Shown here piece by piece: positions 53,620 to 61,430 of a stretch of DNA of 64,000 bases. Where the stretch lies: the NCBI GenBank assembly GCA_934277435.1, contig CAKQUE010000001.1, forward strand, positions 372,001 to 436,000, written 5' to 3'. Within the stretch, counting starts at the first letter, position 1. Each line of letters begins with the position of its first letter. The notes below the pieces were generated by a model. That model searched no databases. It saw nothing but the letters and a program-made list of their open reading frames with translations, and was not told the origin of the DNA. A program made the translations under genes and the position numbers. This DNA comes from an uncultured Alphaproteobacteria bacterium. Lineage in GTDB: Bacteria > Pseudomonadota > Alphaproteobacteria > RF32 > CAG-239.

Positions 53620-54099
53620 TTAGAGCGCTTTCAAGCCGACTTTGTGCGCCACAATGCGGAAAACTTTTTCTTCATCTTCCGGAGTTAATATGCCATAAAG
53701 CGGCAGACAAAACGGGGTAAAGTCGCCATTGTGTTTTTGTAAAAAGTTGTATTTGTAATCAATGCCTTTTTTAGGAATAAGCACAATTACACGGCGTTTT
53801 TTGCCGCAACAAGTAACCATGCGTTCTTCGGCAATTTCAATATCTTTCCACGCCACCGGATTGGTATGGTCAATTTTGATGGTGTCGTCGGTGATAACCG
53901 CCATAATTTGTTTGGTGGCGTATTTATAAATCCAAATTAAAAGAGTTGCCGTCAGCAGCCCAAACAAAACCTGAAACTCCCACCAATAAGCGTAGGATTT
54001 GCTGCAGAACAGACAAGAACAAAGTGCCGCCAACACAAGGATATTCAAGACTAACCAAACATAGTTTTTTTTGAAATGGTAATAAATAATTTCATTCAT
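53620..54099 (-). CDS. Small membrane protein with a PH-like cytosolic part
   Basis: A 159-residue protein with two membrane helices (about 13-31 and 42-62) and a C-terminal soluble part containing the pattern PFCLPLYGILTPEDEEKVF, cited as PLYGILTPEDEEKVF. Similar small proteins are known in other gut bacteria but I cannot assign a function. In an operon with the histidine phosphatase. Confidence 0.7.
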   Translation of the reverse strand: MNEIIYYHFKKNYVWLVLNILVLAALCSCLFCSKSYAYWWEFQVLFGLLTATLLIWIYKYATKQIMAVITDDTIKIDHTNPVAWKDIEIAEERMVTCCGKKRRVIVLIPKKGIDYKYNFLQKHNGDFTPFCLPLYGILTPEDEEKVFRIVAHKVGLKAL

Positions 54100-54207
54100 A
54101 ATAGCCGCCTTTCAAATATTTTATCCAAAACAAGTATATATTATTTTGCGCGTGAAGGTAAAGTAAAAAATGAAGCTGTTTTTCGATAAATTTATTAATT
54201 TAAGTAT

Positions 54208-54238
54208 ATAAAAAAATACCGTTTTGCAACGGTATTTT
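54208..54238 (-). terminator. Terminator of pilin copy 3
   Basis: AATACCGTT pairs with AACGGTATT on the minus strand with a following U-run. Confidence 0.85.
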
Positions 54239-54270
54239 TGTGAACTAATGTAATTTTTGCTGTAAGGAAA

Positions 54271-54930
54271 TCAGTAGTATTTCCACAAAATAGAGCATGT
54301 GTTACCTTTATCGCAGTTGCATGCTTTAGCAGCTTGAGTAACTTGCATCGGTACAGCTAATGTTGTATTTCCTGGCATAGCTATAGAATCACCATCTTCT
54401 TTTTTTGCTGAGGCAGAGCCAATATAAACTGTATCCAAGCTGTCATCGCGTGCAGTTGGAGCAGCAGTTGCTGTGGCATTGCCTTTTACTTCGATAGCAA
54501 TCAAACCAGAAGAATAGCCAGAACCCCAGTCGTTGGTAGCTAAAGTGATGCAAGCTTCACGTGATAATTGTGTGAATTCAATTACGAATGCTTTTGTGTC
54601 GCCATCCACAGTACTGTCAGCTTCATTGATAAATACAGGACCGTTAAACGCATTTGTCAGAGTTCCGGCAGTGGCATCTGTAACCAATTCGTCTGGTACA
54701 ACACCCATAGATACAGCATTGGCATTGTCTAAATCTGTATAAGTATTTTGCTGAGCATACAAGGTTTTGATGTTGGCAACCAACATAGAAACATTATCAG
54801 AAACTTTATTTGTTTTGAATTTGTTCATAGCTTTTGAATAGCCGGCAATACCACCAACAGACAATACACCGATGATGGCCAATACACCCAGCATTTCAAT
54901 CATGGAACGACCAGATTCATTTACTCTCAT
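54271..54930 (-). CDS. Type IV pilin-like protein, copy 3
   Basis: A 219-residue pilin-like protein: SGRSMIEMLGVLAIIG with the prepilin site near residue 8, a central domain with FVIEFTQLSREACITLA (cited as QLSREACITLA), also seen in copy 1 as LKSLSRDACIQIL, and a final ACNC-x(4)-C patch. Translation starts from TTAGGAG eight bases upstream. Its leader contains two further hairpins with the same TTAGGAG in their loops. Single-gene transcript. Confidence 0.87.
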   Translation of the reverse strand: MRVNESGRSMIEMLGVLAIIGVLSVGGIAGYSKAMNKFKTNKVSDNVSMLVANIKTLYAQQNTYTDLDNANAVSMGVVPDELVTDATAGTLTNAFNGPVFINEADSTVDGDTKAFVIEFTQLSREACITLATNDWGSGYSSGLIAIEVKGNATATAAPTARDDSLDTVYIGSASAKKEDGDSIAMPGNTTLAVPMQVTQAAKACNCDKGNTCSILWKYY

Positions 54931-54937
54931 TGTTTTT

Positions 54938-55016
54938 CTCCTAAAAATTATATGTATAAGGGTCTCCTAAACCCGTTGTAGAATTATACTTGAACAAGCC
55001 TCCTAAACTTGTTCAA
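54938..55016 (-). promoter_or_regulatory. Pilin 5' leader with two SD-bearing hairpins
   Basis: Hairpin 54960-54974 (GGGT/ACCC) and hairpin 54990-55016 (nine perfect pairs, TTGAACAAG/CTTGTTCAA) each hold TTAGGAG(G) in the loop; the genuine ribosome site 54938-54942 comes next. The hairpin loops could bind 16S rRNA and act as ribosome standby or decoy sites. Confidence 0.55.
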
Positions 55017-55132
55017 TAGCAACATACTGCTTAATTCTTTCAAAATTATTAATATCACAAATTTTTGTTTTTCGCAATACGACAAGCGGTATATTACTTT
55101 AGTAATAGTTTGCTACTGAGGTGGCTTGATAA

Positions 55133-55160
55133 TAAAAAAAGCCGTCTAAAAAGACGGCTT
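55133..55160 (-). terminator. Terminator of tRNA-Arg
   Basis: AGCCGTC/GACGGCT stem with a following U-run, 11 bases after the encoded CCA. Confidence 0.88.
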
Positions 55161-55170
55161 TCAAGCTTGT

Positions 55171-55247
55171 TGGCGCGCTCCGGGCGATTCGAACGCCCGA
55201 CCCACAGCTTAGAAGGCTGTTGCTCTATCCTGCTGAGCTAGGAGCGC
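55171..55247 (-). tRNA. tRNA-Arg (TCT anticodon)
   Basis: A 77-base cloverleaf: acceptor GCGCTCC/GGAGCGC, anticodon stem ACAGC/GCTGT with loop CTTCTAA giving anticodon TCT, T-arm GGGCG-TTCGAAT-CGCCC. CCA encoded. Reads AGA and AGG. No tail duplication here, unlike tRNA-Trp and tRNA-Lys. Confidence 0.96.
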
Positions 55248-55328
55248 AATAACATACGATGCATCATAAGTCGCACAAAAAATGTTAGTTGTCAATAAAT
55301 AAAATAAATTATTTTTTTATTTTTTGTG

Positions 55329-55357
55329 TTGCATTTTAGACAAATTTGAGTTATGGT
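55329..55357 (+). promoter_or_regulatory. Candidate promoter of the 55391 gene
   Basis: TTGCAT, 17-base spacer, TATGGT; transcript starts about 27 bases before the ATG. Confidence 0.45.
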
Positions 55358-55390
55358 CAAAAAGATTTCGAATTTTTAATTTAATTATTT

Positions 55391-55720
55391 ATGGCAGAAA
55401 ATTTAGTCAACTGTTTTGTTAACTTCTCCGAGGGTGTTAATGGTTTCTCTTCTGAGGAACGTTCTGAGATTTCTAAGGCCTTCCGCAAAGATCTGAAGGC
55501 TTACAAAGTCAGCGGCGCAATCATGAAAATTGTCGAAAGCGCCAGCAACAAGGTTCCTGTGTACATCAATGTGATGTGTCAGCAATGCCGAAAGAAAAAA
55601 TTTGTCACAGAGTTCGAAGAGGAATGTTCTCGCCTTCGTCGCCTTTATGCGCGCACTCGCCCAGAGGTGGCCTTGAAAATACGACATCTCCATGATGTCG
55701 TGATTGACAGCTTGAAGTAA
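55391..55720 (+). CDS. Orphan 109-residue protein
   Basis: A charged, mainly helical protein starting MAENLVNCFVNFSEG with a Cys pair in MCQQCRKKKF near residue 60-68. No signal peptide and no recognised family. Preceded by an AT-only leader without Shine-Dalgarno site (TTAATTATTTATGG); terminator follows. Same style of orphan as the 35483 and 40812 genes. Confidence 0.65.
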   Translation: MAENLVNCFVNFSEGVNGFSSEERSEISKAFRKDLKAYKVSGAIMKIVESASNKVPVYINVMCQQCRKKKFVTEFEEECSRLRRLYARTRPEVALKIRHLHDVVIDSLK

Positions 55721-55740
55721 GGCTGTTCTTAGTAAAAGTT

Positions 55741-55776
55741 AAGCACTGGTTTTGATAATGGAACCAGTGCTTTTTT
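55741..55776 (+). terminator. Terminator of the 55391 gene
   Basis: AAGCACTGGTTTTG pairs with GAACCAGTGCTT, then T-run. Confidence 0.88.
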
Positions 55777-55796
55777 GTGTGCCTAATTTTAAAAAA

Positions 55797-55825
55797 TAAA
55801 AAAGGCTCTCGCTAGAGAACCTTTT
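55797..55825 (-). terminator. Terminator of rpmJ
   Basis: AAGGTTCTC pairs with GAGAGCCTT around TAGC on the minus strand, followed by Us. Confidence 0.85.
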
Positions 55826-55840
55826 GAATTGTGCCTTAGA

Positions 55841-55966
55841 TTAACCCTGACGAGCTTTCAGCTTCGGGTTCTTTTTATTAATCACATAAACGCGACCTTT
55901 ACGACGAACTACTTTACAGTCCTTATCACGTTCTTTTTTAGATTTTAACGAACTGAAACATTTCAT
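55841..55966 (-). CDS. rpmJ: 50S ribosomal protein L36
   Basis: A 41-residue basic protein: MKCFSSLKSKKERDKD, then CKVVRRKGRVYVINKKNP and a KARQG end. This is the alphaproteobacterial type without the four zinc ligands. Too short for ordinary gene finders; it sits on the minus strand with its own terminator and an AT-rich leader (55967-56124) in which I see no further gene. Confidence 0.95.
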   Translation of the reverse strand: MKCFSSLKSKKERDKDCKVVRRKGRVYVINKKNPKLKARQG

Positions 55967-56124
55967 TTTTCTTATCCTTTACAAAACATTTTGAGCGCAA
56001 AATAAGCTATTTATCGGCAAATGTCAACCTATTTTTTTGCGTATTTGTATAAAATTAAGATATCTTTTATTTTTTAATCATATATCATATTAAAAATTAA
56101 CTTTTTTATAAAAGGATTTGATAG

Positions 56125-56679
56125 ATGAAAAAGCTGTGTTTTTTAGCGGTGGCAATGTGCTTTTGCGCCGTCGAAGTTTGGGCGGCTAAGCCGATATCTT
56201 ATATGGATGAAATTCGCCAGCTTGGATATGTGGCCGGTCAGGGCTTGGCTTGCCGCGCTCGCAAATATCATCAATACGAGCTTTTGGCGCGCGCTTTGCT
56301 GGTGACAAAATCGCCAAACGACAAGGCGCAAAAAGAAGCTATGGTGGCATATAATGAGGCTAAAATAACTTCTATGTCGGCTGTTTTTGCGCAGGATTAT
56401 GCCGGTTGTGATAGTATTGTGCATGATTTTAATCAACAAAAAATATTTAACAGCGTGCTTTATGCCGATGGTAAAATAAAGCTTTATGACGGCAAAATGT
56501 TGACCCCGCGTAAACTTTATGACGCTTCAAGCCTTTATAAAAAAGACCCTAATATATATGATAATGCCTATGCTACATATAAAAAAGCTCTTGCAAAGGC
56601 CGAAAAAAACAGGCAGAATGCCAAAAAATTAGAATTTCGTGACGCTAATTATAGCCGTTACGCCGACCAATTTAATTAA
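56125..56679 (+). CDS. Exported protein of unknown function
   Basis: A 184-residue protein with a signal peptide (cleavage near VWA/AKP). Mature part mostly helical, with two Cys (LACRARKYH and YAGCDSIV) that could pair in the periplasm, and a Lys-rich tail. No family recognised. It lies 15 bases before ettA on the same strand; coupling is possible. Confidence 0.75.
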   Translation: MKKLCFLAVAMCFCAVEVWAAKPISYMDEIRQLGYVAGQGLACRARKYHQYELLARALLVTKSPNDKAQKEAMVAYNEAKITSMSAVFAQDYAGCDSIVHDFNQQKIFNSVLYADGKIKLYDGKMLTPRKLYDASSLYKKDPNIYDNAYATYKKALAKAEKNRQNAKKLEFRDANYSRYADQFN

Positions 56680-56694
56680 ATATAGGAGATTATA

Positions 56695-58374
56695 ATGGCT
56701 TCGTACCAATATATTTTTGTTATGCAAAATTTGACCAAAGTTCTACCGGGGGGAAGAGAATTATTTAAAAATATCACACTCTCATTTTTTCCGGGGGCAA
56801 AAATTGGTGTATTGGGTGTTAACGGCGCTGGTAAATCTACACTTTTGAAAATTATGGCCGGAATCGATAAAGATTTTAGCGGTGAGGCTTGGGCTGCAGA
56901 TGGAGTTAAAATTGGCTATTTGGAACAAGAACCACAGCTGGACCCAAATAAGAATGTTATGCAAAATGTGATGGACGGTTTAGGAGAAACTCAAAGTCTG
57001 TTGCAGCGTTTTGAAGAGGTGTCGGCAAAATTTGCTGAGCCGATGACCGATGATGAAATGAATGCTCTAATCGAAGAACAAGCAGAATTGCAAGAAAAAA
57101 TCGATGCTTGCGGCGGTTGGGATATTGAACGCACTGTGCAAATAGCTATGGACGCTTTACGCTGTCCGCCGGCTGAAGCCGATGTAACAAAACTTTCCGG
57201 CGGTGAAAAACGCCGCGTGGCTCTTTGCCGCTTGTTGTTGCAAAAACCAGACTTGCTGCTTTTGGATGAGCCGACAAACCATTTGGACGCCGAATCGGTG
57301 GCATGGCTGGAACATCACCTCAAAGATTATAACGGAACCGTTGTTATGGTAACGCATGACCGCTACTTTTTGGATAATGTTACCGGTTGGATTCTGGAGC
57401 TTGACCGCGGGCAGGGTATTCCGTATGAAGGAAACTATACTTCTTGGTTGGAACAAAAGGAAAAACGTTTGGCTCAAGAAGCGCGTGAAGAAAACGCCCG
57501 TCAGCGTACTTTGGCGTTGGAGCTGGAATGGATTCATAAAAATCCTAAAGCTCGTCAAGCTAAGTCTAAGGCGCGTATTAATGCCTATGACGAATTACTC
57601 TCGCAAGCCGGACGCGAAAAAATCAGTACTGCTCATATCAATATTCCAATGACCGAACGTTTGGGTGATTTGGTGATTGAAGCCAACCACATCAGCAAAG
57701 CGTTTGGCGACAAAGTTTTGATTGATGATTTGTCGTTTAGAATCCCTAAAGGAGCTATTGTTGGTATTATTGGACCAAACGGCGCTGGTAAAACAACTTT
57801 GTTTAGAATGATTACAGGTCAGGAAAAACCAGATTCCGGAGAAATTCGAATCGGAGATTCGGTGGATTTGGGGTATGTTGACCAATCTCGTGATGAACTG
57901 AATCCAGATAAAAATATTTGGGAAGAAATTTCTGATGGTTTGGATATGATTCAGCTGGGGAAAAATGAGGTATCGTCAAGAGCTTATGTGGGACAGTTCA
58001 ATTTTAAGGGCGCAGATCAGCAAAAGAAAGTCGGGCAGCTTTCCGGCGGTGAACGCAATCGCGTGCATTTGGCAAAAATGCTGCGCAAAGGCGCTAATGT
58101 GATTCTATTGGACGAACCGACTAATGATTTGGATGTTGATACGCTGCGTTCATTGGAAGAAGGTATAAACAACTACCCAGGCTGTGTTTTGGTTACATCG
58201 CACGATCGCTGGTTTTTGGATAGACTTGCCACCCATATTTTGGCGTATGAGGATAATGGTCATGTGGAATGGTTTGAAGGCAACTTTGAAGACTATGAAA
58301 AAGATAAAAAAGCTCGTTTGGGTGAAGATGCTTGCAATCCGCATCGTATTCGTTATAAAAAGCTGGAACGTTAG
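56695..58374 (+). CDS. ettA: Energy-dependent translational throttle protein EttA
   Basis: ABC-F ribosome-binding ATPase that gates the first peptide bond by sensing ATP/ADP. The 559-residue protein has two ATPase halves: Walker A GVNGAGKST and GPNGAGKTT, signatures LSGGEKRR and LSGGERNR, Walker B LLLLDEPTNHLD and VILLDEPTNDLD. Between them is the basic P-site tRNA-interaction arm (EKRLAQEAREENARQRTL, cited in part). Length matches EttA (555) and starts ATGGCTTCGTACCAATA in the usual way. Confidence 0.96.
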   Translation: MASYQYIFVMQNLTKVLPGGRELFKNITLSFFPGAKIGVLGVNGAGKSTLLKIMAGIDKDFSGEAWAADGVKIGYLEQEPQLDPNKNVMQNVMDGLGETQSLLQRFEEVSAKFAEPMTDDEMNALIEEQAELQEKIDACGGWDIERTVQIAMDALRCPPAEADVTKLSGGEKRRVALCRLLLQKPDLLLLDEPTNHLDAESVAWLEHHLKDYNGTVVMVTHDRYFLDNVTGWILELDRGQGIPYEGNYTSWLEQKEKRLAQEAREENARQRTLALELEWIHKNPKARQAKSKARINAYDELLSQAGREKISTAHINIPMTERLGDLVIEANHISKAFGDKVLIDDLSFRIPKGAIVGIIGPNGAGKTTLFRMITGQEKPDSGEIRIGDSVDLGYVDQSRDELNPDKNIWEEISDGLDMIQLGKNEVSSRAYVGQFNFKGADQQKKVGQLSGGERNRVHLAKMLRKGANVILLDEPTNDLDVDTLRSLEEGINNYPGCVLVTSHDRWFLDRLATHILAYEDNGHVEWFEGNFEDYEKDKKARLGEDACNPHRIRYKKLER

Positions 58375-58413
58375 CCGAAAAATTTTATATAAAACGTTAT
58401 AATGTTTGAATTG

Positions 58414-58449
58414 TGCTCATATAATCCATAAATATTGATTATATGAGCA
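58414..58449. promoter_or_regulatory. Perfect 13-base inverted repeat ahead of the XRE regulator
   Basis: TGCTCATATAATC and GATTATATGAGCA are exact complements separated by ten bases. It overlaps the promoter region of the XRE gene and has no T-run, so an operator for its dimeric product is more likely than a terminator. Confidence 0.72.
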
Positions 58450-58499
58450 TAGCTAACAATTTTAGAACCGTGTTAAAATACGCTCAGAATAAGGAGTGT

Positions 58500-58859
58500 A
58501 TGATGGTTGTAGCTGATTCTGACTATATTGTTTTATTGGGTAGTAAAATTGCCAGATTGCGTAAAATGCAAGGTTTGAACCAGTTTGAATTTGCTGATAA
58601 ATGCGGTAAAATGGTTAATACTATTTCTAAAATTGAAAGAGGTATTGGCGATCCGCGCTTGTCTACACTGATTAATATTGCCGAAGCTTTGAATATTTCA
58701 GTAACAGAGCTTTTGGATAGTCATTTTATTAGTCCGGCTATGAGCAGAATGACTGGTGCAGAAAATGTGGATTCTGCCATTGATGGTCTTTTGTTGCAGT
58801 GTGATGATGAAACTAAAGCTGTTGTATTGTCATTGCTGCAGCTGTTGGTGAAAAAATAA
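58500..58859 (+). CDS. XRE-family helix-turn-helix regulator
   Basis: A 119-residue protein: helix-turn-helix at about residues 12-66 (KIARLRKMQGLNQFEFADKCG, cited in part; then TISKIERGIGDPRLSTLINIAEAL, cited as ISKIERGIGDPRLS) and a short C-terminal dimerisation part. The start has AAGGAG three (first ATG) or six (second ATG) bases upstream, so the Met at 58503 may be the real start; an upstream frame extension overlaps the palindrome and is unlikely. Regulated genes unknown; autoregulation through the palindrome is likely. Confidence 0.88.
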   Translation: MMVVADSDYIVLLGSKIARLRKMQGLNQFEFADKCGKMVNTISKIERGIGDPRLSTLINIAEALNISVTELLDSHFISPAMSRMTGAENVDSAIDGLLLQCDDETKAVVLSLLQLLVKK

Positions 58860-58920
58860 TCAAAGCAATTAATTTTTTTATAACTTTTTTACTCTGTCCC
58901 CAACTTTAACGATGAACCAG

Positions 58921-59025
58921 CTTGTGTCAAACCCGCTTTTTCGCGGCTTCTTATCCCTTGATACTTCACCAACAAAAAAAAGCCACCATAAAGGTGGCTT
59001 TACTGTTGGTGAGCTCGGTGGGATT
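58921..59025. repeat. Copy 1 of duplicated tRNA-Lys tail plus terminator
   Basis: A 105-base copy of 59093-59196, differing by one A in a run and one base elsewhere. On the minus strand it has the last part of tRNA-Lys, its terminator hairpin and about 50 bases beyond, including an AACCCGC/GCGG hairpin. The spacer 59026-59092 carries CACTGCGCTCAT, ACCGGCACACT and GCCTTTCGCTTGTG. Confidence 0.9.
58973..59000 (-). terminator. Terminator hairpin in the distal tRNA-Lys tail copy
   Basis: AAGCCACC pairs with GGTGGCTT around an ATAAA-type loop, then a U-run on the minus strand. Confidence 0.7.
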
Positions 59026-59092
59026 ACTCCACTTCGTTTCGTTCACTGCGCTCATAGGCATTGCCTACCGGCACACTCCCGTGCGCCTTTCG

Positions 59093-59196
59093 CTTGTGTC
59101 AAACCCGCTTTTTCGCGGCTTCTTAGCCCTTGATACTTCACCAACAAAAAAAGCCACCATAAAGGTGGCTTTACTGTTGGTGAGCTCGGTGGGATT
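59093..59196. repeat. Copy 2 of duplicated tRNA-Lys tail plus terminator
   Basis: The proximal copy; its right part (59178-59196) is the 3' end of the real tRNA-Lys. The period is 171-172 bases. Confidence 0.9.
59145..59171 (-). terminator. Terminator of tRNA-Lys
   Basis: AAGCCACC/GGTGGCTT hairpin with U-run, starting seven bases after the encoded CCA. Confidence 0.85.
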
Positions 59197-59253
59197 CGAA
59201 CCCGCGACCCTTTGATTAAAAGTCAAATGCTCTACCGACTGAGCTACGAACTC
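59178..59253 (-). tRNA. tRNA-Lys (TTT anticodon)
   Basis: A 76-base cloverleaf: acceptor GAGTTCG/CGAGCTC (one G-U), anticodon stem TTTGA/TCAAA with loop CTTTTAA giving TTT, T-arm GCGGG-TTCGAAT-CCCAC (one wobble). Discriminator A and CCA encoded. Reads AAA and AAG. Confidence 0.95.
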
Positions 59254-59407
59254 GCTTAACGAGTATGCTTATATTAGATAAAATTATGGAAGTCAATAGA
59301 AAAAATAAAAAAAGTTAAAAAAAATGAATTTGGTGTTTATTTATTAAGATTTATATGTTAGTATTTCATAAAATTTGATGAAAACTTTTGTTTTGTAGAG
59401 GTTATGT

Positions 59408-59728
59408 ATGACTATTAGCAATGAAATTGGGCAAAAAGGCAGATATAGTATTTTGCAAAATGCTAAAGGTGAGATTATGTTGATGATGGATAGCCGCGCC
59501 GGTGGTCCGGAAAATCCGCGCTTTATTTATGATGGCGGAGAAAAGGCTTTGCTTTATCGCTCTCAGGAAAGTTCTGTTGCGTTCAATAACATTGATAAAG
59601 ACGCACGTTTGCCATTGAAAGCTGTTTCGGAAATTTTGGTTGTCGAAATTGAAAATGATGATGTTGAACGTGAATATATTGTTCCTGTTCGTTTGGTTAA
59701 AAACGTTCAAAGTCTAATCATTTCTTAG
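59408..59728 (+). CDS. Small cytosolic protein of unknown function, upstream of the Nuo-like genes
   Basis: A 106-residue protein with beta-rich, acidic sequence (IMLMMDSRAGGPENPRF, VSEILVVEIENDDV). No signal peptide or membrane segment. The gene precedes the NuoL-like gene by 16 bases on the same strand, so it could be co-transcribed and even belong to the same membrane complex, but nothing in it shows that. Confidence 0.7.
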   Translation: MTISNEIGQKGRYSILQNAKGEIMLMMDSRAGGPENPRFIYDGGEKALLYRSQESSVAFNNIDKDARLPLKAVSEILVVEIENDDVEREYIVPVRLVKNVQSLIIS

Positions 59729-59744
59729 TTGCTGCAGGCTCAAA

Positions 59745-61430
59745 ATGATTGCAGATACGACATTTCTGTTAATTGTTATGGCCGTTTTGAGCAGCTTGAA
59801 GGTTGGAGTAAAATCAGACAAGTTTATCTCTTGGCTGATTTTTCTGTTTGTAGCAGGTATTTTTGTATATTTTCTGCAACATAGCCATGTGACTGAAACT
59901 ACGGTGTTTTCTTTTGTTTGGAATAGTTCGCCAAGCGGAAATATTATGGTCGATATTGTTTCAAACTCATATAATTGTCAGCTGATTTTTCCGTTTTTTT
60001 TGATGACGTTAATGGCTATCGGCTATAATAATGTCTTCCGCTATGAGGAGCGGCGCGGGCTTTTTGACGCCGTTATGCTGTTTAATTTAACGGCTTTGAT
60101 AATGATGATTACCAGCAACAATTTAGTGCAATTGCTTTCTGGGCTTTTTGTTGTGGATATTATGGCTTTGCTGATTATAAAAGATGTCGAAAAATCAAAA
60201 TATTACGCTACATTTAATTTAATTGCCGATATGATGTTGTTTACGGTTTTGGCCGTGGTGAATTGTCAGTTAGAATCGTTGGATTTGCGGCAAATTATTG
60301 AATATAACAAAATTGGATTTCATCAAGATTTTGTAGCTATTGTTGGGTTGTCGGCGGTATTTATAAAATTTGGCTTGGTGCCTTTTCATGGCAGCATGCT
60401 GCGGTTGAAAGACATTCGTTATCATCGTTTGCAGAATGTTTTGTTTTTGACTTCTCCAGCTTCGGCTTTGATATTGCTGCAAAAATTTTATCCTTTATGG
60501 CAAAGTTCTTTATATTTTTTACCAGTTTTACAGGCCGGTTGTGTTTTAGGTTTAGTGTGGGGATTGGTGCTTTTTGCCATGGGAGAAAGCCTAAAGCTCA
60601 AGACAATCTATTGGCAAATGTTTTTTAACTCGATTTTAGTTTTGTTGTTAGCCGATAAAAAGGTTGTATGGTCGGAAAATTTTTCAATTTTGCTGGTATG
60701 TCAGTATTTGTGCATCAGTTTATGGTATTTTTTGTATTATAATGCGAATCGGTGTGCAAGTTTATTAAAGCTAAAAAGCTACTGTGTACAAAGACATCTA
60801 TCCTGCTATATTGTGTGGTGTATATTTCTTTTGGTTTGGACTGCCGAAATTGTGCAGATATTTTATCTAAAAACTGAAATTAATGGCTATTTGGCAATTT
60901 TATGGGCTGTGCCGGCTTGGGTGATGGCTCAGGTGTTTCATTTGTTTTGTGTTAACAACAAATCTTCGGAAGCCAAAAAAATAATGGCTCAGCCTAAATT
61001 GATGTTTTGGCTGTTGTCGTTTGGGGTTGTTGCTTTGGTTTTGGTAACCACCAAACCTATATTTTTCAATATAGATATAAAATTTGTTTGTTTGCCGTTG
61101 TTTGTTTTTGTTGTTGCTACATTTATGCCGGTTGCAAACTTTATGTATAAGATATATGCCAACAATTGGATTCAAGAAAATGATGTGTTTCAGCGAATAT
61201 ATCATTTTATGATTGTGGAGCCAATACAATGGTGCGGGCGCGTGCTGGCGGTTTTGATAGATAGAATGCTGGTAGAAAAAATGATTGTCGGCGCTGCTTC
61301 TTTGGGCTTGCAAGGCGCGGTTAGACTGTTTAGAAATATCCATTATAATCGGTTTTGGGGTGGAATCATTATGTTGCTGCTTTTGGTGCTGTTATTGACG
61401 TTGTCTTTCCACAATGGGAGAATAAACTAA
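59745..61430 (+). CDS. NuoL/antiporter-like membrane subunit, divergent
   Basis: A 561-residue protein with about 13-14 hydrophobic segments. It matches the proton-antiporter-like fold of NuoL: FIKFGLVPFHG near residue 208 corresponds to the KSAQxPxHxW stretch of NuoL, keeping the TM7 lysine, but the NuoL glutamate in FWELVG appears replaced (LLSGLFVVDIMALLII, with an Asp four positions on). The usual [20 protein letters not shown] run is degenerate. It ends with a helix-strand tail (PIQWCGRVLAVL, FWGGIIMLLLLV). First of three tandem homologs. Confidence 0.82.
   Translation: MIADTTFLLIVMAVLSSLKVGVKSDKFISWLIFLFVAGIFVYFLQHSHVTETTVFSFVWNSSPSGNIMVDIVSNSYNCQLIFPFFLMTLMAIGYNNVFRYEERRGLFDAVMLFNLTALIMMITSNNLVQLLSGLFVVDIMALLIIKDVEKSKYYATFNLIADMMLFTVLAVVNCQLESLDLRQIIEYNKIGFHQDFVAIVGLSAVFIKFGLVPFHGSMLRLKDIRYHRLQNVLFLTSPASALILLQKFYPLWQSSLYFLPVLQAGCVLGLVWGLVLFAMGESLKLKTIYWQMFFNSILVLLLADKKVVWSENFSILLVCQYLCISLWYFLYYNANRCASLLKLKSYCVQRHLSCYIVWCIFLLVWTAEIVQIFYLKTEINGYLAILWAVPAWVMAQVFHLFCVNNKSSEAKKIMAQPKLMFWLLSFGVVALVLVTTKPIFFNIDIKFVCLPLFVFVVATFMPVANFMYKIYANNWIQENDVFQRIYHFMIVEPIQWCGRVLAVLIDRMLVEKMIVGAASLGLQGAVRLFRNIHYNRFWGGIIMLLLLVLLLTLSFHNGRIN

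Noticed and set aside
58912..59215. Open frames across the tRNA-Lys tail duplication
   Set aside because: Same reason: repeat of terminator and tRNA sequence, with a low-complexity, protein-like shadow.
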